Positions 23,167-32,910 of a stretch of DNA of 37,027 nucleotides are shown in pieces; position 1 is the first letter of the stretch, and each line of letters begins with the position of its first letter. The translations under genes were made by a program, and so were the position numbers. The DNA is taken from NCBI GenBank assembly GCA_013215915.1, contig JABSON010000005.1:1-37027 (forward strand), read 5' to 3'. Below the pieces are notes generated by a model. The model made no database searches. It was not told where the DNA came from and saw only the letters and a list, made by a program, of their open reading frames with translations. The stretch is from Campylobacteraceae bacterium. GTDB taxonomy: Bacteria; Campylobacterota; Campylobacteria; Campylobacterales; Arcobacteraceae.

Positions 23167-23308
23167 TTTTATGTATATTCCAATTTTATTATTCCTAAAA
23201 CTCACATAATACTTTTATTTGAACATTATTTAAAACTTTAATACTGTTTATTTATATAAAGAAAAAGATTTGATTCTTATGCGACTAATATATAATAGTT
23301 TATAAAGT

Positions 23309-23342
23309 AAAATAGGCTAGAAATAAATTCCTAGCCTATTTT
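23309..23342. terminator. Terminator of the dctPQM operon
   Basis: AAAATAGGCTAG and CTAGCCTATTTT form a perfect 12-bp stem around a 10-nt loop, located just past the dctM stop on the minus strand. Confidence 0.85.
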
Positions 23343-23358
23343 ATATCTAATTTGCTTT

Positions 23359-24639
23359 TTATCCAAACATTAAATTTGGAAGCCACAGTGCTATGGCAGG
23401 GATATACGTAACTAGTATTAGTCCTACAAATATTGTCATAGTCCATGGGAATGCTGCTACAATAACATCTTTGATTGACATTCCTGTTAATCCGGACGTT
23501 ACAAATAAGTTAAGTCCTACAGGAGGAGATACCATTCCTAATTCCATATTAATTGTAATTACAATACCAAAGTGAATTGGATCAATTCCAAGTGCAATTG
23601 CAACTGGAAGTAATAAAGGTACCATAATCATAATAATTGCAGATGGTTCCATAAATGATCCAGCTACTATTAGTAAAATATTTACAAATAATAAGAACAT
23701 ATATTTATCAACATTTGCTTCTATTAATGCTTCTGTAATTCCTTGTGGAATATTTTCAATTGTAAGAAAATGTGCAAATAACATAGCATTTGCAATAATA
23801 AACATAATCATAGCAGTAGTTTTTGCAGAATCTAAAGATACTGAATAAAACTCTCTAAGATTAATATCTTTATATACAAATACTGCAATAATAAATGCCC
23901 ATACAGCTGCTACTGCTGCTGCTTCTGTTGGTGTAAATATACCACCATAAATACCACCAATAACAATTACAATTGTCATAAGTCCCCAAGAAGCATCTTT
24001 CATCTTCTGAAATCTTACTTTCCAAGATTCTGGTTCACTTCTTTTAAAACCTAATCTAACAGCTCCAATATAAGTAACAACCATCATCATAATACCTAAC
24101 ATAATACCAGGAACAACTCCTGCCATGAAAAGCCTACCAATTGAAACTTCAGCAGTAACTCCATATACAATTAAAACAATTGAAGGTGGAATTAAAATAC
24201 CTAGAGAACCTGCAGTTGCAATAGTTCCAACTGCATATTTTTTAGGATATCCAGCTTGTATAATTGCACCAAACATAATTGATCCAATTGCTACTACTGT
24301 TGCTGGTGATGAACCTGATACTGCTGCAAATATAATAGATGCAAAAATAGCAGATATTGGAAGTCCACCTGGTAAGTGTCCTACAATAGATTTTGCAAAT
24401 TCAATAATTCTTTGAGCTGCACTTCCTTTTGAAAGTAAGTTACCAGCTAAAATGAACATTGGAATTGCCATTAATGAATAATGCTCAATTTTATCAAACA
24501 TAAGTCCTGATATTTCAACAGGAGAGATATCTGTAAATAACATTAATGTTGTAAATGTAGCTGCTCCTAAACAAATAGCAATAGGTGCACCTAAAATTAC
24601 TAGGAAAAAGAATATACCAAATAAAACAGCTACACTCAT
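23359..24639 (-). CDS. dctM: TRAP transporter large permease DctM
   Basis: 426-aa inner-membrane protein with about 12 helices, the sodium-coupled translocation subunit. DctM features are 'FFFLVILGAPIAICLGAAT' at the N-terminus, 'PMFILAGNLLSKGSAAQRII' near 60, 'GSSPATVVAIGSIM' near 110, 'GSLGILIPPSIVLIVYG' near 148, 'FTPTEAAAVAAVWA' near 230 and 'MVSPPVGLNLFVTSGL' near 370. Full length. Its ATG overlaps the dctQ stop by 4 bp. Last gene of the operon. Confidence 0.96.
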   Translation of the reverse strand: MSVAVLFGIFFFLVILGAPIAICLGAATFTTLMLFTDISPVEISGLMFDKIEHYSLMAIPMFILAGNLLSKGSAAQRIIEFAKSIVGHLPGGLPISAIFASIIFAAVSGSSPATVVAIGSIMFGAIIQAGYPKKYAVGTIATAGSLGILIPPSIVLIVYGVTAEVSIGRLFMAGVVPGIMLGIMMMVVTYIGAVRLGFKRSEPESWKVRFQKMKDASWGLMTIVIVIGGIYGGIFTPTEAAAVAAVWAFIIAVFVYKDINLREFYSVSLDSAKTTAMIMFIIANAMLFAHFLTIENIPQGITEALIEANVDKYMFLLFVNILLIVAGSFMEPSAIIMIMVPLLLPVAIALGIDPIHFGIVITINMELGMVSPPVGLNLFVTSGLTGMSIKDVIVAAFPWTMTIFVGLILVTYIPAIALWLPNLMFG

Positions 24640-25253
24640 AACATTCCTCCTGTTTTCTTCTCTACTTCTTTAACCATATCATTTAACTCTTTTACATTTT
24701 TATTTGAATTATCTTTAGATTTAACACCTAATTCTGCTAGAACCATTTCAGCTTCACTCTCTTTTAAAATCTTGTCATGCGGAGTTCTTAAAATTTCGTG
24801 AATTCTCTCAGCAACTCTATATGCTCCAAAAGCAAAAGAAATTGGAATAACTGAATATACATATTCCATTGGTAAATTCCATAAATCAATAGATTTTTCA
24901 CCAAGATCATTAACTAATAACATATAGTGATAACCATAATAAGAAATTGCACATAAAAATATAAATGTTATTAAATGTGAAGCCAATAACATGATTTTTG
25001 CAACTCGAGAAGGAACAATATCTAAAACTACTGTTACTGCAATATGTGCATCTTTTTTAAAACAGTATGCTGCTCCAAAGAATACAGACCATAAGAATAA
25101 AAATATTGTAAGTTCAGTCGCCCATACTAAAGAGGCATCAAAAGCATATCGGGCAACAACATTTGTAAAAGCAATAGCAACACCTGCGGAAATTCCGAAG
25201 GCTGCTATTTTTTGGTTAATATGACCAATTATTTTACTTATAATTCTAAACAT
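24636..25253 (-). CDS. dctQ: TRAP transporter small permease DctQ
   Basis: 205-aa membrane protein with four helices. Family marks are 'ARYAFDASLVWATELTIFLFLW' (near 50) and 'CFKKDAHIAVTVVLD' (near 82). After the last helix (about 150) an unusually long, charged cytosolic tail of about 45 residues follows ('ESEAEMVLAELGVKSKD...'), beyond the usual DctQ length. The gene starts 2 nt after dctP and overlaps dctM, so the three are one operon. Confidence 0.93.
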   Translation of the reverse strand: MFRIISKIIGHINQKIAAFGISAGVAIAFTNVVARYAFDASLVWATELTIFLFLWSVFFGAAYCFKKDAHIAVTVVLDIVPSRVAKIMLLASHLITFIFLCAISYYGYHYMLLVNDLGEKSIDLWNLPMEYVYSVIPISFAFGAYRVAERIHEILRTPHDKILKESEAEMVLAELGVKSKDNSNKNVKELNDMVKEVEKKTGGML

Positions 25254-25255
25254 AA

Positions 25256-26305
25256 TTATTTCGTATTTAAGGCTGCTTTGATAAGCTCTTCACCAATTAC
25301 AGAAGTATCATAAAACTCAGGATAAATTTTACTTACAGCTGATTTCCATGCATCTTTTTGATCTTGTGTTAAAGTAAAGATTTCTAATTTACCTGTTTTT
25401 TCTGCATATGCTTGTAATTCTTTTAATTGAGAATTATTTAACTCTTCTGCATATTCTCGCTCTTTTTTAGTTGCATCATTAATAGCAGTTGTTACATGTG
25501 CTTGTAAATCAGCAGGTAATGAATTCCAGAATTTATCACTCATTACTACTAAATAACCTAAGTAACCATGATTAGTAATAGTTAAGTATTTTTGAACTTC
25601 ATAAAACTTTTTAGTATAGATATTTGAAATTGTATTTTCTTGACCATCAATTACACCTTGTTGTAATCCTGAATATACTTCAGAAAAAGGCATCATTTGA
25701 GGATTAGCATCAAGCGCATGAAATTGTGCTTCTAGAACTTTTGAAGACATAATTCTAAACTTTTGACCTTTTGCATCTGCAGGAACAATTAAAGCTTTTT
25801 TAGCTGATGATAATTGTTTAAAATGATTATCCCAGAAATTTAAAGCAATATAACCTTTATCAGATACTAGTTTTTTAAGTTTTTCACCAACAATACCATC
25901 TTGAACTCTATGTAATTGATCTATATCTTTAAATAAAAATGGTAAATCAAATAATGCTAACTGAGGTACAATTTTACCAAATTTTGAGAAACTTGGTGCT
26001 GCCATTTGAACTGAATTTAATTTAATTGCTTTTAATACAGCATTATCTTTATATAACTGAGAAGAAGGGTAGATTTGAACATCAATTTGTTTATTTGTTA
26101 ATTCTTCTAATCTTTTTTCAAAATAAACTGCTGCTTTCCCTTTTGGAGTATTAGCCGATACTACATGTGAGAATTTTAAAACATAAGTTTTTTTAACTTC
26201 TTTTTCTATCTTTTGTTCATCACTTGCTTTTTTATCACCACAACCTGTAAATAAAACTGATGCAAGTGCTACACTTGAAACTAAACCTGTAAGTATTTTT
26301 TTCAT
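25256..26305 (-). CDS. dctP: TRAP transporter substrate-binding protein DctP, lipoprotein form
   Basis: 349-aa solute-binding protein. The signal ends in a lipobox 'VLFTGC' with Cys22, so it should be a lipid-anchored protein rather than the usual free periplasmic DctP. The mature part has 'LKFSHVVSANTPKGKAAVYF', the carboxylate-binding Arg in 'GQKFRIMSSKVLEAQF', 'MPFSEVYSGLQQGVIDGQEN' and 'NHGYLGYLVVMSDKFW'. These match the C4-dicarboxylate subfamily (succinate, fumarate, malate), although the exact ligand is not certain. AGGAG lies 6 nt before the ATG. First gene of dctPQM. Confidence 0.95.
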   Translation of the reverse strand: MKKILTGLVSSVALASVLFTGCGDKKASDEQKIEKEVKKTYVLKFSHVVSANTPKGKAAVYFEKRLEELTNKQIDVQIYPSSQLYKDNAVLKAIKLNSVQMAAPSFSKFGKIVPQLALFDLPFLFKDIDQLHRVQDGIVGEKLKKLVSDKGYIALNFWDNHFKQLSSAKKALIVPADAKGQKFRIMSSKVLEAQFHALDANPQMMPFSEVYSGLQQGVIDGQENTISNIYTKKFYEVQKYLTITNHGYLGYLVVMSDKFWNSLPADLQAHVTTAINDATKKEREYAEELNNSQLKELQAYAEKTGKLEIFTLTQDQKDAWKSAVSKIYPEFYDTSVIGEELIKAALNTK

Positions 26306-26670
26306 ATTAACTCCTCTTAATTTTTGTTAAATAAGTATAATAAAATCTTATGTATCTATTATGTAGCTAAAACTTATTATTATTAATTAATTAATTATCT
26401 TAATATAATAATCAGAATATATAGAGAATAATCATATTTTATATTAAAAGAAGTACTTTGTTAAGTAGTCTAAAAAGTAGTACTAAAATCTTCATTAACT
26501 TTTATAAAATAATTTAAAAGACCTAAAAATAGGGGTAAAAATGTATATTTTAGTTGCTTAAAAGTGCAGTATATTACACAATTTATACATTTTAACCAAT
26601 ATTTAATCTTTCTTTAGTTATCTTTTATACACTTAAGGTAGAAAGTAAATAAGTATAGAAAAGGATAAGA
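26306..26670. promoter_or_regulatory. 365-bp divergent control region between dctP and gltB
   Basis: No gene is seen. It contains the dctP ribosome site (AAGAGGAG on the minus strand), a stretch of AATT repeats near 26383-26398, the three direct repeats at 26451-26486, and AT-rich sequence with GGATAAG before gltB. Promoters for both directions must lie here, but I cannot place them with confidence. Confidence 0.6.
26451..26486. repeat. Three 12-bp direct repeats, AAGTA(C/G)T core
   Basis: AAGTACTTTGTT, AAGTAGTCTAAA and AAGTAGTACTAA follow one another without a gap. Spacing of exactly 12 bp puts all cores on nearly the same face of the helix, as in operators of OmpR-type regulators. The array lies about 146 bp upstream of dctP and 185 bp upstream of gltB. 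Confidence 0.55.
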
Positions 26671-29600
26671 ATGGCTAGTAATTTAGATTTACTTACTTCT
26701 TTTAAAGATAACTGTGGGTTCGGGCTTGTTGCTGATTTAAAGAACAGACCAAGTCACAGAAATTTAGAAGATGCTATAGAATCACTTGAAAGAATGATGC
26801 ACAGAGGAGCTGTTGCAGCAGATGGAAAAACAGGTGATGGTTCAGGTTTATTAATGTCTATTCCTGATCAGTTTATGAGAAAAGTAACAAGTGAAGAAGG
26901 TATTGAATTACCTGAGACTTATGGTGTTGCTATGATATTTACAAAAGATTTAGAAGATATTGAAGTATTTAAACAGTTTTGTGAAAAAAATGATTTAAAA
27001 ACTATTTATACAAGAGAAGTTCCATTAAACAAAGATGCTTTAGGAGCACAAGCTTTAGAGTCATTACCAAATATAATACAAGTATTTGTAAGAGCTAATT
27101 CTTTAATGTCATCAAAACGATTTGATGCTATGTTATATTTAACACGTAAAGAGTGTGAACATGAATTAATTGAGCAAAAAGAATTTTATATTTCATCATT
27201 TTCATCAAAAGTTATTTCATATAAAGGTCTTGTTATGCCTACGCATATCAAACTTTTTTATAATGATTTATCAGATGAAGATTTTAAAATTACATTTTCA
27301 CTGTTTCATCAAAGATTTTCAACAAATACTCTTCCTAAATGGAGATTAGCTCAACCTTTTAGAACAATTGCTCATAATGGTGAGATTAACTCAATTGAAG
27401 CTAATAGAATTAATGTTGTAATTAAATCAGAAAGAATTAAATCAGAAGTATTCTCACAAGAAGAACTAAATAGATTATTTCCTATTTTACAAAAAGGTGG
27501 GTCGGATTCTGCTTCTTTAGATAATATGTTTGAATTTTTACTTGTTAATGGAAGTGATTTCTTTAAAGCAGCAAGGGCTTTAGTTCCTGCACCTTGGCAA
27601 AATGCACCACATATGGATTCAGAACTTAGATCATTTTATGAATATACTTCAACTGCTATGGAAGCTTGGGATGGTCCTGCTGCTTTATCTTTAACAGATG
27701 GAAGATATATTGCCTGTTTAATTGATAGAAATGGTTTAAGACCTTCTAAATATGTAATTACTAAAAATCATAAACTATATATTACTTCTGAGTATGGAAC
27801 AGTATCTTTAAATGAAGAAGACATACTTGAGCGTGGAAGACTTAAATCAGGTGAAATGATTGGACTTGATTTAAAATATGGAAAAGTATTAAAAGAAGAT
27901 GATATTAATGATTATTTAAAAACATCTCAAAATTATACTAAGTGGTTAAATGATGATATGGAATACTTACAAGAGTATATAGATGAATCATTTATAGACA
28001 CTGAAGATTATAAGTTTTCTGATTTAGATCAAAGACAAAAATATTATAATATTACTTATGAAGCATTAGATCAAATGATTGAGCCTATGAGTAAAGATGG
28101 AAAAGAACCAGTAGGATCTATGGGTGATGATACACCATTAGCCTGTTTCTCAAAAGTAAATAGAAATTTTACTGACTTTTTTAAACAAAAATTCGCACAA
28201 GTAACTAATCCACCAATTGATCCTTATAGAGAAAAAGTAGTTATGTCTTTAGAGACTGGATTTGGACAAATTCATAATATTTTAGATGAAAAATCTTCTT
28301 ATGCTAAAAGATTAAAAGTAACATCTCCTATATTAATGCAAGAGAAGTTTAATGTATTAGTATCATTTGGAAATAAGACTTCACCTAGATATGACGAGTA
28401 CTATAAAAATGAAACATTTAGCACAACATTTACTCATGACTTAAAAAAATCATTAGAAATATTAGCTTTAAAAGTTATTGATTCAATTAATAATAACAAT
28501 GTATGTTTAGTAATATTAGATGATAGAGATTTAAACAAAGATAAAAAACTAATTCCTATGTTATTAGCAGTTGGTTATTTAAATCAAGCATTGTTAAAAG
28601 CAGGTATTAGACACTGTGCTTCAATTGTAGCTGTAACAGGAGAAGTCTATGATCCTCATATGGCTGCTACATTAATTGGATATGGAGTTACTGCTATATA
28701 CCCATATATGATGTATGCTTCAACTATTGCTTTACATGAAAGACGAATTAAGTCTAAGTATGAAATGCAAAGAAAACTGAAAAATACTCAAAAAGCTTTA
28801 AATGGCGGATTATTAAAAATAATGTCAAAAATGGGTATTTGTACAGTAGCATCATATAGAAACTCTAGCTTATTTGATGTAATTGGATTAAGTGATGAAA
28901 TTGTAACAGACTGTTTTGAGGGAAGTTTTTCTGATTTAAATGGTTTAGGTTATGACGAAATTGAAAAAAGAATTGAAAAATCACATTTTAATGCATTTTA
29001 TGATGATTCACATATGTTTCCTTTAGACCTTGGTGGTTTTTATAAATATATTGATGGTGGTGAGTATCATGATTATGGTCCAGATACTACATATGCTATG
29101 CATAATAAAAAAGCTAAAAATAAAGAAGATATTAGTGATTTTGATGCTTTAAGAGAATTAGTTGAAACTAGAGATAAAAAGTTTATTAGAGATTTTTTTG
29201 AGTTTAACTCAGATAAAGAAAAAATAGATTTAGCTGAGGTAGAACCTTTAGAACTTATTTTTAAAAGATTCGCTTCAGCTGCAATGAGCTGTGGATCAAT
29301 TTCACCAGAAGCTCACGAAGCAATAGCAATTGCTATGAATACTATTGGTGGTATGTCAAACTCAGGTGAGGGTGGAGAAGATCCAAAAAGATTTGGAACT
29401 ATTAAAAACTCTAAAATTAAGCAAGTTGCATCTGGAAGATTTGGAGTTACACCTGCTTATTTAAGAAGCGCTGAAGAAATTCAAATTAAAGTAGCACAAG
29501 GTGCGAAACCTGGTGAAGGTGGACAATTAGCAGGACATAAAGTTACAGCTTATATTGCTTCTTTACGACATACAGTTGAAGGAGTTACTTTAATTTCTCC

Positions 29601-31107
29601 TCCTCCTCATCATGATATTTATTCAATTGAAGATTTAGCTCAATTAATTTTTGATCTTAAACAAATTAATCCAGAAGCTAAAATTACAGTTAAACTAGTA
29701 TCAACTGTTGGTGTTGGAACAATTGCTGCTGGGGTTGCTAAAGCCTATGCTGATAGAATCGTAATTTCAGGTGCTGATGGTGGAACTGGAGCTGCTCCTT
29801 TAACATCTTTAAAACATACAGGTAATCCTTGGGAAATGGGGCTTAGTGAAGCACATAATGCTCTTAAAGCTAACTCACTTAGAGCATCTGTTCATTTACA
29901 AACAGATGGTGGTTTAAAAACTGGTTTAGATGTAGTTAAAGCTGCTATGTTAGGTGCTGAATCTTATGCATTTGGAACATCTGCTTTAACGCTTTTAGGA
30001 TGTAAAATTTTAAGAATTTGTCATACTAATAAATGTTCAGTTGGAGTTGCTACTCAAGATGAAGAATTAAGAGGATACTTTACAGGTACAGTTGAGAGAT
30101 TAGTTTCTTACTTTACATTTATTGCCTGTGACGTTAGAGATATTTTGGCATCATTAGGTTACAAATCTATAGAAGAAATTGTAGGAAGAAGTGATTTATT
30201 AAAAGTAATAGATGATGATTTCGCACAAAAGTTTGATTTCTCAAATATATTAAGACGAATTGATGGAATTGATACTTGTCAAAAAGAGTTTAATGAACCA
30301 TTTGATAAAAACAAGTTTGAAAAAGCTTTATTAAAAAAAGTTCATAGAACAATTGAAAAACCATCTAATCCTATTAAAATTAAAGAAAATATTTCAAATT
30401 TAAATAGATCATTCGGAACACTTATTTCTGGCGAAATTGCTAAATATTATGGAGATGCAGGTTTACCTGATAATTCAATGAATATTCATTTAAAAGGTAT
30501 TGCAGGTCAGAGTTTTGGGGCATTTTTATCTAAGGGTATGAATCTATTTTTAGATGGTGCTGCTAATGATTATGTTGGAAAAGGTATGAATGGTGGTAAA
30601 ATCATTATTAATCCTATGCATCAAGGTGAAGAGTTCACAGGTGCTGGGAATACTTGTTTATATGGAGCAACTGGCGGAAAACTATACATTCGTGCAAATG
30701 TAGGTGAAAGATTTGCTGTAAGAAACTCAGGAACAACAGCAGTAGTTGAAGGAACAGGTGATAATGCTTGTGAATATATGACTGGCGGAATTGTTGTTAT
30801 TTTAGGTAATACTGGATTTAACTTTGGAGCTGGAATGACTGGTGGTTTAGCATTTGTTTATGATCCTGAAAAATCTTTTGTAGATAAAATGAATCAAGAA
30901 TTAGTTGAAGCTTTAAGAATTGATACTGATGATACTGAGCGTGAAAGACTTTATTTAAAAAGACTTTTATTAGATTATATTAATGAAACTGAGAGTATTA
31001 AAGCTCAAAGTGTATTAGATAATTACAGATCAGAAATCAGAAACTTTTGGATGGTTAAACCAAAAAATATGACGGTTCTTCCATTAGATCCGGACGAAGG
31101 AGATTAG
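26671..31107 (+). CDS. gltB: Glutamate synthase (NADPH) large subunit
   Basis: 1478-aa cytosolic enzyme, full length. Ammonia is released from glutamine at the N-terminal amidotransferase domain and passed to 2-oxoglutarate at the FMN site. The catalytic Cys15 ('DNCGFGLVA') follows a 14-residue propeptide that must be removed. The glutaminase domain extends to about 430 and includes 'FRTIAHNGEINSI'. The FMN/synthase domain is about 850-1190, with 'QVASGRFGVTPAYL', 'KPGEGGQLAG' and 'ISGADGGTGAAPL'. The 3Fe-4S cysteines are 1111, 1117 and 1122 ('CKILRICHTNKC'). The last 230 residues are the GXGXG beta-helix domain. It lies 1 bp from gltD. Confidence 0.98.
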   Translation: MASNLDLLTSFKDNCGFGLVADLKNRPSHRNLEDAIESLERMMHRGAVAADGKTGDGSGLLMSIPDQFMRKVTSEEGIELPETYGVAMIFTKDLEDIEVFKQFCEKNDLKTIYTREVPLNKDALGAQALESLPNIIQVFVRANSLMSSKRFDAMLYLTRKECEHELIEQKEFYISSFSSKVISYKGLVMPTHIKLFYNDLSDEDFKITFSLFHQRFSTNTLPKWRLAQPFRTIAHNGEINSIEANRINVVIKSERIKSEVFSQEELNRLFPILQKGGSDSASLDNMFEFLLVNGSDFFKAARALVPAPWQNAPHMDSELRSFYEYTSTAMEAWDGPAALSLTDGRYIACLIDRNGLRPSKYVITKNHKLYITSEYGTVSLNEEDILERGRLKSGEMIGLDLKYGKVLKEDDINDYLKTSQNYTKWLNDDMEYLQEYIDESFIDTEDYKFSDLDQRQKYYNITYEALDQMIEPMSKDGKEPVGSMGDDTPLACFSKVNRNFTDFFKQKFAQVTNPPIDPYREKVVMSLETGFGQIHNILDEKSSYAKRLKVTSPILMQEKFNVLVSFGNKTSPRYDEYYKNETFSTTFTHDLKKSLEILALKVIDSINNNNVCLVILDDRDLNKDKKLIPMLLAVGYLNQALLKAGIRHCASIVAVTGEVYDPHMAATLIGYGVTAIYPYMMYASTIALHERRIKSKYEMQRKLKNTQKALNGGLLKIMSKMGICTVASYRNSSLFDVIGLSDEIVTDCFEGSFSDLNGLGYDEIEKRIEKSHFNAFYDDSHMFPLDLGGFYKYIDGGEYHDYGPDTTYAMHNKKAKNKEDISDFDALRELVETRDKKFIRDFFEFNSDKEKIDLAEVEPLELIFKRFASAAMSCGSISPEAHEAIAIAMNTIGGMSNSGEGGEDPKRFGTIKNSKIKQVASGRFGVTPAYLRSAEEIQIKVAQGAKPGEGGQLAGHKVTAYIASLRHTVEGVTLISPPPHHDIYSIEDLAQLIFDLKQINPEAKITVKLVSTVGVGTIAAGVAKAYADRIVISGADGGTGAAPLTSLKHTGNPWEMGLSEAHNALKANSLRASVHLQTDGGLKTGLDVVKAAMLGAESYAFGTSALTLLGCKILRICHTNKCSVGVATQDEELRGYFTGTVERLVSYFTFIACDVRDILASLGYKSIEEIVGRSDLLKVIDDDFAQKFDFSNILRRIDGIDTCQKEFNEPFDKNKFEKALLKKVHRTIEKPSNPIKIKENISNLNRSFGTLISGEIAKYYGDAGLPDNSMNIHLKGIAGQSFGAFLSKGMNLFLDGAANDYVGKGMNGGKIIINPMHQGEEFTGAGNTCLYGATGGKLYIRANVGERFAVRNSGTTAVVEGTGDNACEYMTGGIVVILGNTGFNFGAGMTGGLAFVYDPEKSFVDKMNQELVEALRIDTDDTERERLYLKRLLLDYINETESIKAQSVLDNYRSEIRNFWMVKPKNMTVLPLDPDEGD

Positions 31108-31108
31108 A

Positions 31109-32485
31109 ATGATAAACTTTACTAAATTTGAAAGAATTAATCCTGAAAAAAGAGATGTGTTACAAAGGCTTAAAGATTATACAGAAGTTTATCAAGTATT
31201 TGAAAAAACAAGAGCAAAAGAACAATCTGATAGATGTATGCAATGTGGTGTTCCATATTGTCATACAGGTTGTCCTTTACATAACTTTATTCCTTCTTGG
31301 TTAAAACAAACTGCAAATAAAAACCCTGATTTAGCTTTTGCTTTATCTAATGAAACATCACCTTTTCCAGAAATCTTAGGGCGAATTTGTCCTCAAGATG
31401 TTTTATGTGAAGGTGCATGTTCTTTAAATACTGGTCATGGTGCTATTTCAATTGGAGCAGTTGAAACTCATATTTCAGAATCTGCATTTGAGAGAGGACT
31501 TAAACCTAAGTTTCCTGGAATTACATCTGATAAGAAAGTAGCAGTTATTGGATCAGGTCCTTCAGGAATTGCAGCTGCTACATATCTTTTGCGAAAAGGT
31601 ATTCAAGTATCAATGTTTGAGAGAGATGGTAGAGCAGGGGGATTATTAACATATGGAATTCCAGGATTTAAACTTAATAAAGATGTAGTTCAAAGAAGAA
31701 TTGACTGGTTAATTGAAGCTGGTATGGAACTTAATTTAAAATGTGAAATTGGAAAAGATAAAAAAGTTCAAGATTTAGAAAATGAATTTGATTCTATTTA
31801 TGTGGCAATTGGTGCTACAAAAGGTAGATCATCTGGACTAGAAGGAGAAGATTCTTCAAATGTTTATTTTGCAATGGAATTTTTAAAAAATATTCAAAAA
31901 AGAAACTTTGGCGATAAACTTGATAACTTTATAGATGTTAAAGATAAAAAAGTACTTGTAATTGGAGGAGGAGATACCGCAATGGATTGTCTTAGAACTT
32001 CAGTTAGAGAAGGAGCCTTAAGTGTTAAATGTTTATATAGAAGAGATGAAGATAATATGCCAGGATCTAAAAAAGAAGTTGTAAATTCTAAAGAAGAAGG
32101 TGTTGAATTTGTATTTAATGTAAGTCCTAAACAAATACTTTCTGAAAATAATAAAGCAAAATCTATTTTACTAGAGAAAACTACCTTAATTGAATCTGAT
32201 ACAAATGAAAGAGCTAAAATTCAAATTATTGAAAACTCTGAATATGAAGAAGAAGCTGATATTATTATTTTAGCTTTAGGTTTTTCTTGTGAAAAACCAG
32301 ATTTTTTGAATGAATTAAAAGTAGATTTAAATTCTTGGGGTGGGGTGGAAACTTATAATTTTCAAACATCAAATAAAAATGTATACTCAGGTGGAGATTG
32401 CCAAAGAGGTGCTCACTTAGCTGTAACTGCTGCTGCAGATGGTAGAGATGCTGCAAGAAGAATAATTAAATCATTTAATTTATAA
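31109..32485 (+). CDS. gltD: Glutamate synthase small subunit
   Basis: 458-aa NADPH-oxidising flavoprotein partner of GltB. The N-terminal Fe-S region has 'CMQCGVPYCHTGCPLHNFIP' near residue 43 and a second set 'CPQDVLCEGAC'. FAD binding is by 'VAVIGSGPSGIAAATYL' near 145, NADPH by 'VLVIGGGDTAMDC' near 285, and the FAD closing segment is 'GGDCQRGAHLAVTAAADG'. Length is normal. Electrons flow NADPH to FAD to Fe-S to FMN in GltB. Co-transcribed with gltB, followed by a terminator. Confidence 0.97.
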   Translation: MINFTKFERINPEKRDVLQRLKDYTEVYQVFEKTRAKEQSDRCMQCGVPYCHTGCPLHNFIPSWLKQTANKNPDLAFALSNETSPFPEILGRICPQDVLCEGACSLNTGHGAISIGAVETHISESAFERGLKPKFPGITSDKKVAVIGSGPSGIAAATYLLRKGIQVSMFERDGRAGGLLTYGIPGFKLNKDVVQRRIDWLIEAGMELNLKCEIGKDKKVQDLENEFDSIYVAIGATKGRSSGLEGEDSSNVYFAMEFLKNIQKRNFGDKLDNFIDVKDKKVLVIGGGDTAMDCLRTSVREGALSVKCLYRRDEDNMPGSKKEVVNSKEEGVEFVFNVSPKQILSENNKAKSILLEKTTLIESDTNERAKIQIIENSEYEEEADIIILALGFSCEKPDFLNELKVDLNSWGGVETYNFQTSNKNVYSGGDCQRGAHLAVTAAADGRDAARRIIKSFNL

Positions 32486-32488
32486 AAT

Positions 32489-32520
32489 AAACATATGAGC
32501 CTAGCTCATATGTTTTATTT
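32489..32520 (+). terminator. Terminator of gltBD
   Basis: AAACATATGAGC and GCTCATATGTTT form a 12-bp stem with a CTA loop, followed by TATTTTTCTTTT. Confidence 0.85.
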
Positions 32521-32646
32521 TTCTTTTATAAAGTTTATTCTTATATTTCAAACTTAACATAAACTAAAAATTTATATATCTTTTTGAGATTTAAAGACAT
32601 TATTAAAGAGAAATAGGCTATAAACAGTAAATTAATTTATAAATAG

Positions 32647-32910
<264 letters not shown>

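Noticed and set aside
26383-26398. AATT tandem stretch as a microsatellite
   Set aside because: Only four units in a very AT-rich intergenic region; not long enough to suggest phase variation.
32265-32456. Minus-strand ORF inside gltD, and the similar shadow ORFs at 1286, 1901, 13118, 23393, 24125, 24991, 33042, 35394 and 36625
   Set aside because: They lie opposite well-identified genes and have no family motifs or ribosome sites; they are frame shadows.
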